From Thermomicrobiales bacterium (GTDB lineage: Bacteria; Chloroflexota; Limnocylindria; Limnocylindrales; CSP1-4), in contig SPCO01000117.1 in assembly GCA_004525275.1 (NCBI GenBank), positions 1 through 5,545 on the forward strand: a DNA stretch of 5,545 bases, written 5' to 3'. The first letter of the stretch is position 1; every line of letters begins with the position of its first letter. A program made the translations under genes and the position numbers. Positions 1 through 5,545 of the stretch are shown here, one piece after another. Below the pieces are notes generated by a model. It was not told the DNA's origin and made no database searches. It was given only the letters and a program-made list of their open reading frames with translations.

Positions 1-2
1 CC

Positions 3-950
3 GGCCCGGTCGCCGGGACCCTCACCTTCCGCGAACCCTACGAGCTGACCGGTGACGCACTGGCGGTCGTGGTCCTGGTCAAGGGCACGGCAACCGCGAC
101 CGAGAGCTCGATCGTGGTTTCGGAGATCGATCGCGACATCAGCAAGGTCCCATATTCGTTCTCGCTGGACATCAGCGATGTCAAGATCGACCCGGCCAAG
201 ACCTACACGATCCAAGCCACCATCATCGACGGCCCGGAGGCCTGGGTGACCGGCCAGGGCGTGAAAGTCCTGACCAAGGGCAATCCGACCGACGTCGACG
301 TCACCCTCACCTATCGGCCCGACCTCCTGAAGGCTGACGTCACCGGCCAGATCACCGCGGTCGGTCTCGACCTGTCGGCGGATGCCTACTCGATGGCCGT
401 CCTGATCGACGCCGAAACGGGCGACTCGCTCGGCATCGACGTTCGGACGGTCACGGACGGCCTGCCCGTCCGCTTCGCGATCCCGTACACGATCACGGCT
501 ATCAACAAGAACGACGACTATGTGGTGACCGGCGAAGTCGGCGATCAGGGCATGACCTGGCGGAATGCCGCCGGAGTGCCAGTCATCACCAATGGCAATC
601 CAACGTCGGGCGTTCAGGTTGTCGTGACCGAGGTCGTCACACCGTCCCCGTCCCCGTCCCCGAGCCCGACCGCGACGCCATCGCCCAGCCCGGTCGCGAG
701 TCCGTCGGAACCGGTCGAGACGACCGGAACCAGCAGCGGCAATCTGCTCGCGATCATCATCCTCCTCGCGATCGTGGCTGCAGTGGCGGCGTTCTTCATC
801 GCTCGCGGTCGCAAGTCGTCTGACACGCCGCCGACCGAGCCTGGCGCTTCTGAGGCCGGAATGGCAGAGGCCAGCGCGGGAGAAGCCGCGTCCGACGCCG
901 AGGATGCTCCTCCGTCCGAGCCGCCGGCCGACGACACCAGCGTGACGTGA
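3..950 (+). CDS. Membrane-anchored protein with two YbaY/YscW-like domains (5' end outside window)
   Basis: The reading frame is already open at the window edge, so the N-terminus (probably a signal peptide) is missing; 315 residues are visible. Visible residues about 2-104 and 111-211 are two divergent copies of one beta-rich unit. Each has alternating hydrophobic strands, a central 'P-x-x-F/S-x-I/L' stretch and a closing 'GNPT' (visible residues 93-96 and 198-201) followed by a strand. This pattern fits the YbaY/YscW lipoprotein family (type III secretion lipoprotein chaperone domain), whose molecular role in non-pathogens is unclear. A Thr-Ser-Pro linker starts at residue 213, a hydrophobic membrane segment spans residues 248-267 (bases 744-803), then comes RGRK and an acidic Ala/Glu/Ser/Pro tail. 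The positive charges after the helix suggest that the beta domains are outside and the tail is cytoplasmic. Family assignment is from memory of the pattern and is moderate; the topology is more secure. The stop lies 16 bases before the next start, suggesting co-transcription. Confidence 0.65.
   Translation, partial: GPVAGTLTFREPYELTGDALAVVVLVKGTATATESSIVVSEIDRDISKVPYSFSLDISDVKIDPAKTYTIQATIIDGPEAWVTGQGVKVLTKGNPTDVDVTLTYRPDLLKADVTGQITAVGLDLSADAYSMAVLIDAETGDSLGIDVRTVTDGLPVRFAIPYTITAINKNDDYVVTGEVGDQGMTWRNAAGVPVITNGNPTSGVQVVVTEVVTPSPSPSPSPTATPSPSPVASPSEPVETTGTSSGNLLAIIILLAIVAAVAAFFIARGRKSSDTPPTEPGASEAGMAEASAGEAASDAEDAPPSEPPADDTSVT
642..665 (+). repeat. CCGTCC hexamer tandem repeat coding for the Ser-Pro linker
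   Basis: Three exact CCGTCC units followed by a CCGAGC variant encode alternating Pro-Ser. They start the wall- or periplasm-spanning linker between the second beta domain and the membrane helix. Such an in-frame hexamer can change copy number without breaking the frame. Confidence 0.6.
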
Positions 951-966
951 TCGACCGGCCGCGACC

Positions 967-1872
967 ATGACGACTGAGCCGCCAGCGGGCCGACCGCGAG
1001 TCGCCTTCCTGGGGCTGGGTACGATGGGTCTGCCGATGGCAGCCAATCTCGCCCGGGCCGGGTTCTCGGTCACGGCCTGGAATCGGACACCCGGTCGGGC
1101 GGATGAGCTCACCGAGCTCGGGGTGTCCCTCGCTGCTACACCGGCCGCGGCGGCGGCCGATGCCGAGTTTGCGGTGATCTGTGTCTCGGACACCCCAGAC
1201 GTCGAGGCGATCCTGTTCGGCTCCGACGGTGTCGTGGACGGCGCCGCACCCGGTACGCTCGTCATCGATTGCTCGACGATCGCACCCTCAGGCAGCTGGG
1301 ACTTTGCGGCACGGCTGGACGAGCGCGACCTCCGGATGATCGATGCCCCGGTATCCGGCGGCAGTGAAGGCGCGAGAAATGCCACGTTGTCGATCTTCGT
1401 CGGTGGTGAGGCCGACGATGTCGAACGAGCGCGGCCGATCCTGGCGGCCCTCGGCCAGACGATCACGCACGTCGGTCCGATCGGGGCCGGCCAGGCGGTC
1501 AAGGCGGTCAACCAGGTCATCCTGGCCGGGGCATACCTGGGGGTGGCCGAGGGCATCGTCCTGGCGATCAAGGCCGGTCTCGATGTCGAGCAGGTCGTGG
1601 AGGCGCTTGGTGGGGGAGCGGCCCAAAGTTGGGTCCTCGCCAATCGCAGTGGCCGGATGCTTGAGAACGACTACCCGCTCGGGTTCAAGGTTTCGCTCCA
1701 CCGCAAAGACCTTGCCATCGCGATGGATCTCGCTGAGCGTCTGGGTGTCGTCCTCCCGGTCACCGCCCTCGCCGCCCAACTGGAAACCGGTCTGATCGCG
1801 GCTGGCCACGGCGATGAAGACATGTCGACCGTGGCGCGCTCGATTCGCGCATTGTCCGGCCTCGAATCCTAG
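967..1872 (+). CDS. NAD(P)-dependent beta-hydroxyacid dehydrogenase, 3-hydroxyisobutyrate dehydrogenase family
   Basis: This is a complete 301-residue protein, a normal length for the family that oxidises beta-hydroxyacids (3-hydroxyisobutyrate, tartronate semialdehyde/glycerate, 6-phosphogluconate relatives). It is cytosolic. The N-terminal Rossmann domain has the dinucleotide motif GLGTMG (16-21). The second strand ends in WNRT (38-41), and Asn-Arg there is typical of NADP(H)-preferring members, where NAD-specific ones usually have Asp. The substrate-binding signature DAPVSGG is at 126-132. The helical C-terminal domain carries the catalytic Lys179 and partner Asn182 in GAGQAVKAVNQ, and KDL at 247-249. 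The true substrate cannot be read from the sequence. The ATG at 967 is chosen because the Rossmann strand starts about ten residues later; no clear Shine-Dalgarno or -10 box precedes it, so it is probably read through from the upstream gene. Its stop is 12 bases from the convergent stop of the phosphofructokinase. Confidence 0.9.
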   Translation: MTTEPPAGRPRVAFLGLGTMGLPMAANLARAGFSVTAWNRTPGRADELTELGVSLAATPAAAAADAEFAVICVSDTPDVEAILFGSDGVVDGAAPGTLVIDCSTIAPSGSWDFAARLDERDLRMIDAPVSGGSEGARNATLSIFVGGEADDVERARPILAALGQTITHVGPIGAGQAVKAVNQVILAGAYLGVAEGIVLAIKAGLDVEQVVEALGGGAAQSWVLANRSGRMLENDYPLGFKVSLHRKDLAIAMDLAERLGVVLPVTALAAQLETGLIAAGHGDEDMSTVARSIRALSGLES

Positions 1873-1884
1873 GGACCGCGAAGC

Positions 1885-3063
1885 TCAGTCGAGACCGACC
1901 AGCAGCATCGGATCGCCAAGCTTGCCGTTGTAGCGCGGGCGGAAGCGCTCGACGTTGTACATCGCCGGCACATCGACCTTGCGCGGCCCGAGTGACGGGT
2001 CGGGAAGCGCCGTATGGGCGTACTTGCCATCCTGGACGGCGACCATCCGACCCGTGACCCCGTCCTCGACCAGATCCATCGCCACGTTGGCGAACGTGGT
2101 CGCGACCAATGAGTCGATCGAATCCGGTTCGCCGCTGCGCAGGTCGTAGGTCAGCTCCGAGGCGAGCGTCTCGATCCCTGTTCGCTCGCGCAGCTCGGCG
2201 GCCAGTACCTCGCCGATATTCGCCTTGTGACGGTGCCCGAACGCGTCAGCGCCGCCGATCCCGGTCATCTGGGCGCCCTGCCAGATCGCGCCCTCGGCCG
2301 TGATCACGAACGCGTAGCGGCTCGGGTTCGAGGCATGGTCGGCCGCCAGCAGCTGGCTCAGGGAATCGAGATCATACGGCGCTTCCGGGATGACACAGCG
2401 GGCCGACGTCACATAGGCGGTGTACAACGCGGAGAACCCGGCATCACGCCCGAAGATCCGAAAGACGCCGATCCGCTCGTGGCTGCCAAGCGTCGTGCGC
2501 TGCCGGTTGATGGCTTCCTTGGCCCGCGTGATCGCGGTTGAAAAACCGATGCAGTACTCCGTCCCCTGGACGTCGTTGTCCATCGTCTTGGGGATCGCCA
2601 TGAGCGGCACTCCCGCGTTGACGAGGACCTGTGAGTACGACAGGGTGTCGTCCCCACCGATCGTGACCAGCACGTCCACACCGAGATCCCGGAGGTTGTC
2701 GAGGACCCGCGGCGTCAGGTCGTATCGACCGTCGTCGGTCTTGTAGCGCGACCGTTCCGCTTCGTCCATCCAGGCCGGCAGGCCGGCCAGCTGCATCTTG
2801 CGGGGGTTCGTCCGAGACGTATGGAGGATCGTCCCGCCGGTCCGCTCGATGGTTCGCGTGTTCGTCCGGTCGAGGGGTCGCAGGTACTCCTCGTCGGATC
2901 CCTTTCCCGGCCGGATATGGGTCAGGCCCTCCCAGCCGCGGCGGATCCCGATGGCGTTGTAGCCGGCAGCGGTCGCCCGATAGACGACGCTCTTGATGAC
3001 GGCGTTGAGACCAGGGACGTCGCCGCCACCGGTCAGGATCGCGATACGTTTCGTGTCAGTCAT
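1885..3063 (-). CDS. pfkA: 6-phosphofructokinase, probably PPi-dependent or group III
   Basis: This 392-residue enzyme phosphorylates fructose 6-phosphate to fructose 1,6-bisphosphate in glycolysis (reversibly if PPi is the donor). TGGGDVPGLNAVI (11-23) is the phosphoryl-donor loop. GGDDT (136-140) and PKTMDND (158-164) form the active site, with Asp162 as catalytic base. FGRDAG (204-209) replaces the usual MGR, keeping the substrate Arg206, and IPEAPYDL follows. E. coli PfkA has Gly at the positions of Asp139 and Lys159 here; the Asp/Lys pair is the known signature of PPi-using enzymes, so 'pfp' would be the better symbol if PPi use is confirmed. The ATG at 3063 was chosen because a TAGCAT -10 box lies at 3077-3072, only 8 nt upstream. 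The in-frame TTG at 3072 overlaps that box and would lie before the transcript start. The length exceeds the roughly 320 residues of E. coli PfkA, partly through an insertion around residues 85-115, as in group III enzymes. Confidence 0.92.
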   Translation of the reverse strand: MTDTKRIAILTGGGDVPGLNAVIKSVVYRATAAGYNAIGIRRGWEGLTHIRPGKGSDEEYLRPLDRTNTRTIERTGGTILHTSRTNPRKMQLAGLPAWMDEAERSRYKTDDGRYDLTPRVLDNLRDLGVDVLVTIGGDDTLSYSQVLVNAGVPLMAIPKTMDNDVQGTEYCIGFSTAITRAKEAINRQRTTLGSHERIGVFRIFGRDAGFSALYTAYVTSARCVIPEAPYDLDSLSQLLAADHASNPSRYAFVITAEGAIWQGAQMTGIGGADAFGHRHKANIGEVLAAELRERTGIETLASELTYDLRSGEPDSIDSLVATTFANVAMDLVEDGVTGRMVAVQDGKYAHTALPDPSLGPRKVDVPAMYNVERFRPRYNGKLGDPMLLVGLD

Positions 3064-3071
3064 CGGCCGCA

Positions 3072-3077
3072 ATGCTA
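3072..3077 (-). promoter_or_regulatory. Predicted -10 box (TAGCAT) for the phosphofructokinase
   Basis: Read on the minus strand, TAGCAT fits the TAnnnT -10 consensus and ends 8 nt before the ATG at 3063. That spacing would put the transcription start at or next to the start codon (leaderless mRNA). No good TTGACA is seen 16-18 nt further upstream. It mirrors the TAGCAT box of the divergent gene. Confidence 0.5.
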
Positions 3078-3111
3078 CCGCCCTGAGTCAGCAGAGGTGG
3101 TGTCTTCCGTC

Positions 3112-3120
3112 TGCTAGCAT
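3112..3120 (+). promoter_or_regulatory. Predicted extended -10 (TGCTAGCAT) for the tadA-like gene
   Basis: TGC precedes a TAGCAT hexamer, giving an extended -10 (TGnTAnnnT). Seven bases separate it from the ATG at 3128, so the mRNA would start at about the start codon. There is no Shine-Dalgarno in the seven intervening bases (CGGGCCC) and no clear -35. Confidence 0.5.
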
Positions 3121-3127
3121 CGGGCCC

Positions 3128-3568
3128 ATGAACTATGAGTTGTTCATGGATGAAGCGCTTGAGGAGGCGAAGCTCGCCCTGGCTCGGGGCGAGAAGCCGA
3201 TCGCCGCGGTCGCGGTCGTGGACGAGGCGATGGTCGTCCGGGCCCATGATCGGGTCCAGGAAACCAACGATCCGACCGCCCATGCCGTCATCGTCGCGCT
3301 TCGCGAAACGGCTCGCAAGCTTGGATCCGTCCGCCTTGCCGATGCCACGATCTTTGCTACGCAGGAACCCTGCGTCATGTGCGTCGGGGCCATCCTCGAG
3401 AGTGAGATCGAGGCGCTGGTATTCGCCTTGGCCGATCCTCGCGATGGAGCCGCCGGTACGGTCGTTCAGCTGGCCCAGCATCCGTCATTGCGCCGGCGCG
3501 TGAAGGTCGTGAGCGGCATTCGTCAGGAGCAGGCCGAGGCGCTGTTCGCCAGCATGGTCACAGGCTAG
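3128..3568 (+). CDS. tadA: tadA-type tRNA adenosine deaminase homologue with catalytic Glu replaced by Val
   Basis: This is a 146-residue cytidine-deaminase-fold protein that aligns along its length with bacterial TadA, the enzyme making inosine at the wobble base of tRNA-Arg(ACG). Visible family features are RGEKPIAAVAVV (20-31), DPTAH (48-52), LADATIFATQEPCVMC (70-85) and DPRDGAAGT, as in TadA 'DAKTGAAGS'. The zinc ligands His52, Cys82 and Cys85 are present. The proton-shuttling Glu of HAE is Val54 (codon GTC at 3287-3289), and the base-contacting Asn of the 'GWN' region appears as Asp41. The C-terminus stops at ASMVTG without the usual FFR-containing basic helix. The gene sits directly before tRNA-Ser, SRP RNA and dnaX, where B. 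subtilis has tadA, so it is the positional orthologue. Activity is doubtful: it may be an inactive or partner subunit. The ATG at 3128 is preferred over upstream in-frame starts (frame open from 2993) because of the -10 box at 3112-3120 and the family N-terminus. Confidence 0.85.
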   Translation: MNYELFMDEALEEAKLALARGEKPIAAVAVVDEAMVVRAHDRVQETNDPTAHAVIVALRETARKLGSVRLADATIFATQEPCVMCVGAILESEIEALVFALADPRDGAAGTVVQLAQHPSLRRRVKVVSGIRQEQAEALFASMVTG

Positions 3569-3600
3569 ACCGGCCGTTCGAGGGTCTCACCGCCCTTGTT

Positions 3601-3609
3601 TGGTATCCT
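3601..3609 (+). promoter_or_regulatory. Predicted extended -10 (TGGTATCCT) for tRNA-Ser(CGA)
   Basis: TGG plus TATCCT ends 7 nt before the first base of the mature tRNA, so the transcript would begin at or just before the 5' end. The same TATCCT hexamer occurs before the SRP RNA. No convincing -35 was found. Confidence 0.5.
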
Positions 3610-3616
3610 CTGCCGC

Positions 3617-3702
<86 letters not shown>

Positions 3703-3855
3703 GCGCTCCGGGCGCGAACCGCCCATTCCCGCGTTGGCGTTTCCGTGCGTTCGCTTCCGGACCCTCGGGTGCGATCGCTCGCGTGCTCGCCGCCGCGTTG
3801 GCCTGGGACCGCCCACGACCGGAGCGGAGGAGTAACGAGCGCTGGTTGTCTCCGG

Positions 3856-3943
3856 GGAGAGGTCGCCTAGTGGACTATGGCGCCGCACTGGAAATGCGGT
3901 TTGGGGCAACCCATCGCGGGTTCGAATCCCGCCCTCTCCGCCA
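3856..3943 (+). tRNA. tRNA-Ser (anticodon GGA)
   Basis: The acceptor stem GGAGAGG (3856-3862) pairs with CCTCTCC (3933-3939), then G3940 and an encoded CCA (3941-3943). The anticodon stem CCGCA/TGCGG encloses CTGGAAA, with anticodon GGA at 3890-3892 reading UCC/UCU. The variable arm is TGGG-GCAA-CCCA. The last 29 nt are identical to those of tRNA-Ser(CGA). The 153-nt spacer between the two tRNAs holds no ORF I trust and no strong promoter (only a weak TAACGA at 3833-3838), so both may come from one precursor. Confidence 0.97.
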
Positions 3944-3966
3944 CCCCTGCCGTCTGCAGGGGGTTG
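3944..3966 (+). terminator. GC-rich hairpin after tRNA-Ser(GGA), possible terminator
   Basis: CCCCTGC (3944-3950) pairs perfectly with GCAGGGG (3956-3962) around a CGTCT loop, starting one base after the tRNA CCA. Only a GTT follows, not a T run, so intrinsic termination would be weak; it could also be a processing hairpin for the tRNA 3' end. Confidence 0.45.
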
Positions 3967-4004
3967 CCCCGATATGCCCGGTGGACCGCGACGCGGACAT
4001 GGCC

Positions 4005-4013
4005 TGCTATCCT
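4005..4013 (+). promoter_or_regulatory. Predicted extended -10 (TGCTATCCT) for the SRP RNA
   Basis: TGC plus TATCCT ends 6 nt before the predicted first base of the SRP RNA. The hexamer is identical to that before tRNA-Ser(CGA). No clear -35 is present. Confidence 0.5.
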
Positions 4014-4019
4014 TCCCTG

Positions 4020-4286
4020 GCCGTGCTAGGCGGGGAACTAGCGGTGCCCTGTACCTGCAATCCGCTCCAGCAGGGCTGAATCCCCTCTCGAGGTCTCCGT
4101 TCTCGAACGCCGCCCGACGACGCGACGTTGAGGACCGGGTCCCGCGCAGCGGCGAACCGCGAACCGTGTCAGGTCCGGAAGGAAGCAGCACTAAGCGATC
4201 ATCGTCGGGTGCCGCGGAACGGCCTGGTCCGAGCCGCTCGTCATGGTGGGCACGAGAAACGTTCAGGTCGACAGAGGGTGCACGGC
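4020..4286 (+). ncRNA. ffs: Signal recognition particle RNA, large bacterial (Alu-domain) type
   Basis: This is the RNA scaffold of the signal recognition particle, which binds Ffh and targets nascent membrane proteins to the translocon. The Ffh-binding helix 8 is unmistakable: GGTCCGGAAGGAAGC within 4172-4186, with the GGAA tetraloop at 4177-4180, followed by AGCACTAAG. The 5' part (about 4020-4090) has the Alu-domain sequence GTGCTAGGCGGGGA...CTAGCGGTGCCCTGTACC, very close to the B. subtilis scRNA (scr) as I remember it. Terminal stem GCCGTGC (4020-4026) pairs with GCACGGC (4280-4286), which sets the ends and gives about 267 nt, near the roughly 270 nt of B. subtilis. The exact ends could differ by a few bases. 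Long SRP RNAs are found in Firmicutes, Thermotogae and some Chloroflexota; most Proteobacteria and Actinobacteria have the short form. Confidence 0.95.
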
Positions 4287-4321
4287 AAATCATGCCTATC
4301 TGCTTGCTCGCCCCCGACCAG

Positions 4322-4327
4322 AGGAGG
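4322..4327 (+). promoter_or_regulatory. Shine-Dalgarno AGGAGG before dnaX
   Basis: This perfect AGGAGG is the strongest ribosome binding site in the window. It is only 2 nt from the GTG at 4330 and 14 nt from a second in-frame GTG at 4342. Pairing through the upstream GAGG (4321-4324) would give about 5 nt to 4330, which favours that start. Confidence 0.6.
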
Positions 4328-4329
4328 TC

Positions 4330-5545
4330 GTGACGTCGACCGTGCCGCACCAGGCGCTCTATCGGCGCTGGCGTGCTCAGACATTCGCTGAGATCGTCGG
4401 CCAGGAGGCCGTGGTCGCGACCCTCCGCAATGCGGTCCGGGCCGATCGGGTCAGCCATGCGCTCCTGTTCGTGGGCCCTCGGGGCACGGGCAAGACGTCG
4501 CTGGCGCGCATCCTGGCCAAGGCCGTCAACTGCACCGATCTGCAGGATGGCGACGCCTGTGACCGATGTCCGTCGTGCGTTTCGGTCCGGGAGGGAACGA
4601 CCCTGGACCTGATCGAGATCGATGCCGCCAGCAACCGGGGTATCGATGACGTTCGCGGCCTCCGGGAACGGCTGGCCTACCCGCCCGGCCAACTGCGGCG
4701 CAAGATCTACATCCTTGACGAGGCCCACCAGATCACCGGGCCCGCTTGGAACGCGCTCCTCAAGTCCATCGAGGAGCCGCCCGATTTCGTCATTTTCATG
4801 TTCGCCTCGACCGAGCCCTCAGCCTTTCCTCCGGCCATCCTGTCGCGCCTGCAGCGGTTCGACGTCCGGCGCCTGACCGTCGCCGAGATCGAAGGCAAGC
4901 TTGATCGGATCCTCGTGGCCGACGGGCGAGCCGCAGACGCAGGAGCGGTCCACCTGATCGCACGACTTGCCGCCGGTGGGATGCGCGATGCCGAATCGAT
5001 GCTCGATCAGCTCATGTCGGCCGCTCCCGAGCGGATCGACGAAGCGACGGTTCGCGACCTGCTCGGCCTGGCCGACGCCGAGGTCGTCGACACCTTCATC
5101 GACCACCTGATCCACGTTGATGGCGCCGCGGGCGTGGCCCTGCTCGACTCGCTCGAGGAACGTGGTCGCGACCTTCGGGCCCTTCTGGACCAGGCCGTCG
5201 AGGCCATCCGTGTCGAGTTGATCGCCGGGGTCGGCGACCCGCATGGCGGCCGCCACGAGGCTCAGGCCCTCGCGCGGGCCGGTCGTCGTCTGGCCGCCAT
5301 CGACCCCAACCGGGCGGGCATCGGAGGCCTACGGTTCCAGCTCGAGCTCGCGATGTTCGCGGACGACCAAGGAGCGCCGGCTGGCGATGAGAGCCGACCG
5401 GCGGATCCGACTGCGCCTGCCCGGGGAGTCAGGGGAGCGGCCTCGGCAAAGATGGCGGCCACACCGGAGCTGACGGCGGCCGTACCCGAGCGAACGGCGG
5501 ATGCCCGAGACGAGCGGACCGCGTATGTTCCGCCCGCGCCCAGCC
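4330..5545 (+). CDS. dnaX: DNA polymerase III subunit gamma/tau (3' end outside window)
   Basis: This is the ATPase subunit of the clamp loader that opens and loads the beta sliding clamp and, as tau, couples the polymerases. About 405 residues are visible and the frame is open to the window edge. The N-terminal ALYRRWRAQTFAEIVGQ (9-25) is the family hallmark. Walker A GPRGTGKT is at 49-56. Four zinc-module cysteines (68, 77, 80, 83) have the usual C-x8-C-x2-C-x2-C spacing. DEAH (130-133) is Walker B, followed by NALLKSIEEPP (141-151) and the sensor-1 region FASTEP (158-163). The arginine-finger motif usually written SRC is SRL (172-174), with Arg173 kept. Collar helices follow to about residue 345, then an Ala/Pro/Arg/Glu-rich linker. 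The start is GTG at 4330, set by the adjacent AGGAGG and by the family N-terminus. No A-rich slippery site for a tau/gamma frameshift is in the visible part. The gene begins 43 nt after the SRP RNA; no clear promoter lies between. Confidence 0.95.
   Translation, partial: MTSTVPHQALYRRWRAQTFAEIVGQEAVVATLRNAVRADRVSHALLFVGPRGTGKTSLARILAKAVNCTDLQDGDACDRCPSCVSVREGTTLDLIEIDAASNRGIDDVRGLRERLAYPPGQLRRKIYILDEAHQITGPAWNALLKSIEEPPDFVIFMFASTEPSAFPPAILSRLQRFDVRRLTVAEIEGKLDRILVADGRAADAGAVHLIARLAAGGMRDAESMLDQLMSAAPERIDEATVRDLLGLADAEVVDTFIDHLIHVDGAAGVALLDSLEERGRDLRALLDQAVEAIRVELIAGVGDPHGGRHEAQALARAGRRLAAIDPNRAGIGGLRFQLELAMFADDQGAPAGDESRPADPTAPARGVRGAASAKMAATPELTAAVPERTADARDERTAYVPPAPS

Noticed and set aside
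1288..1809. Minus-strand frame of 173 codons inside the dehydrogenase gene
   Set aside because: Shadow of the strongly supported dehydrogenase; composition is Asp/Arg-rich as expected from an antisense frame.
1873..1884. Bidirectional terminator between the convergent genes
   Set aside because: Only 12 bases separate the stops and no convincing hairpin with a T run is visible.
3064..3072. TTG at 3072 as start of the phosphofructokinase
   Set aside because: It overlaps the last base of the TAGCAT -10 box, so it would not be in the mRNA; the ATG at 3063 gives the normal family N-terminus.
2993..3127. Upstream in-frame extension of the deaminase from 2993
   Set aside because: It would overlap the start of the divergent phosphofructokinase gene, and the added residues do not resemble TadA.

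Overview
The window is GC-rich, densely coded bacterial chromosome. The best guess for the organism is an uncultured Chloroflexota (Limnocylindria-like) lineage. Three things support this: strong G/C preference at third codon positions, a large Alu-domain SRP RNA (rarely seen in high-GC Actinobacteria or Proteobacteria, which mostly carry the short form), and a cell-surface protein with a TPSPSP linker and a C-terminal membrane anchor. This is inference from style and synteny; no marker in the window fixes the phylum.

Left part (1-1872, + strand): the 3' end of a gene for an exported, membrane-anchored protein with two tandem YbaY/YscW-like beta domains. Sixteen bases downstream is a complete beta-hydroxyacid dehydrogenase of the 3-hydroxyisobutyrate dehydrogenase family. 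Middle (1885-3063, - strand): a 6-phosphofructokinase converging on the dehydrogenase, with residues typical of pyrophosphate-dependent or group III enzymes. Its promoter region is shared with a divergent gene at 3128.

Right part (3128-5545, + strand): a tadA-type deaminase, tRNA-Ser(CGA), tRNA-Ser(GGA), a roughly 267-nt SRP RNA, and the 5' two thirds or so of dnaX (clamp loader tau/gamma). This resembles the conserved tadA - SRP RNA - dnaX order of Bacillus subtilis, so it looks like an old translation/secretion/replication neighbourhood and not a mobile island. No mobile element, CRISPR array or phage gene is visible.

The most notable observation is that the deaminase in the tadA position has HAV where the catalytic HAE should be. 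The zinc ligands His and two Cys are kept, so it resembles the catalytically silent eukaryotic partner subunit Tad3/ADAT3. Other points are mirror-image TAGCAT -10 boxes 7-8 nt from the two divergent start codons (probable leaderless mRNAs), the same TGnTATCCT extended -10 in front of both a tRNA and the SRP RNA, and a 10-nt perfect complement between the tRNA-Ser(GGA) variable arm and its own 3' trailer.
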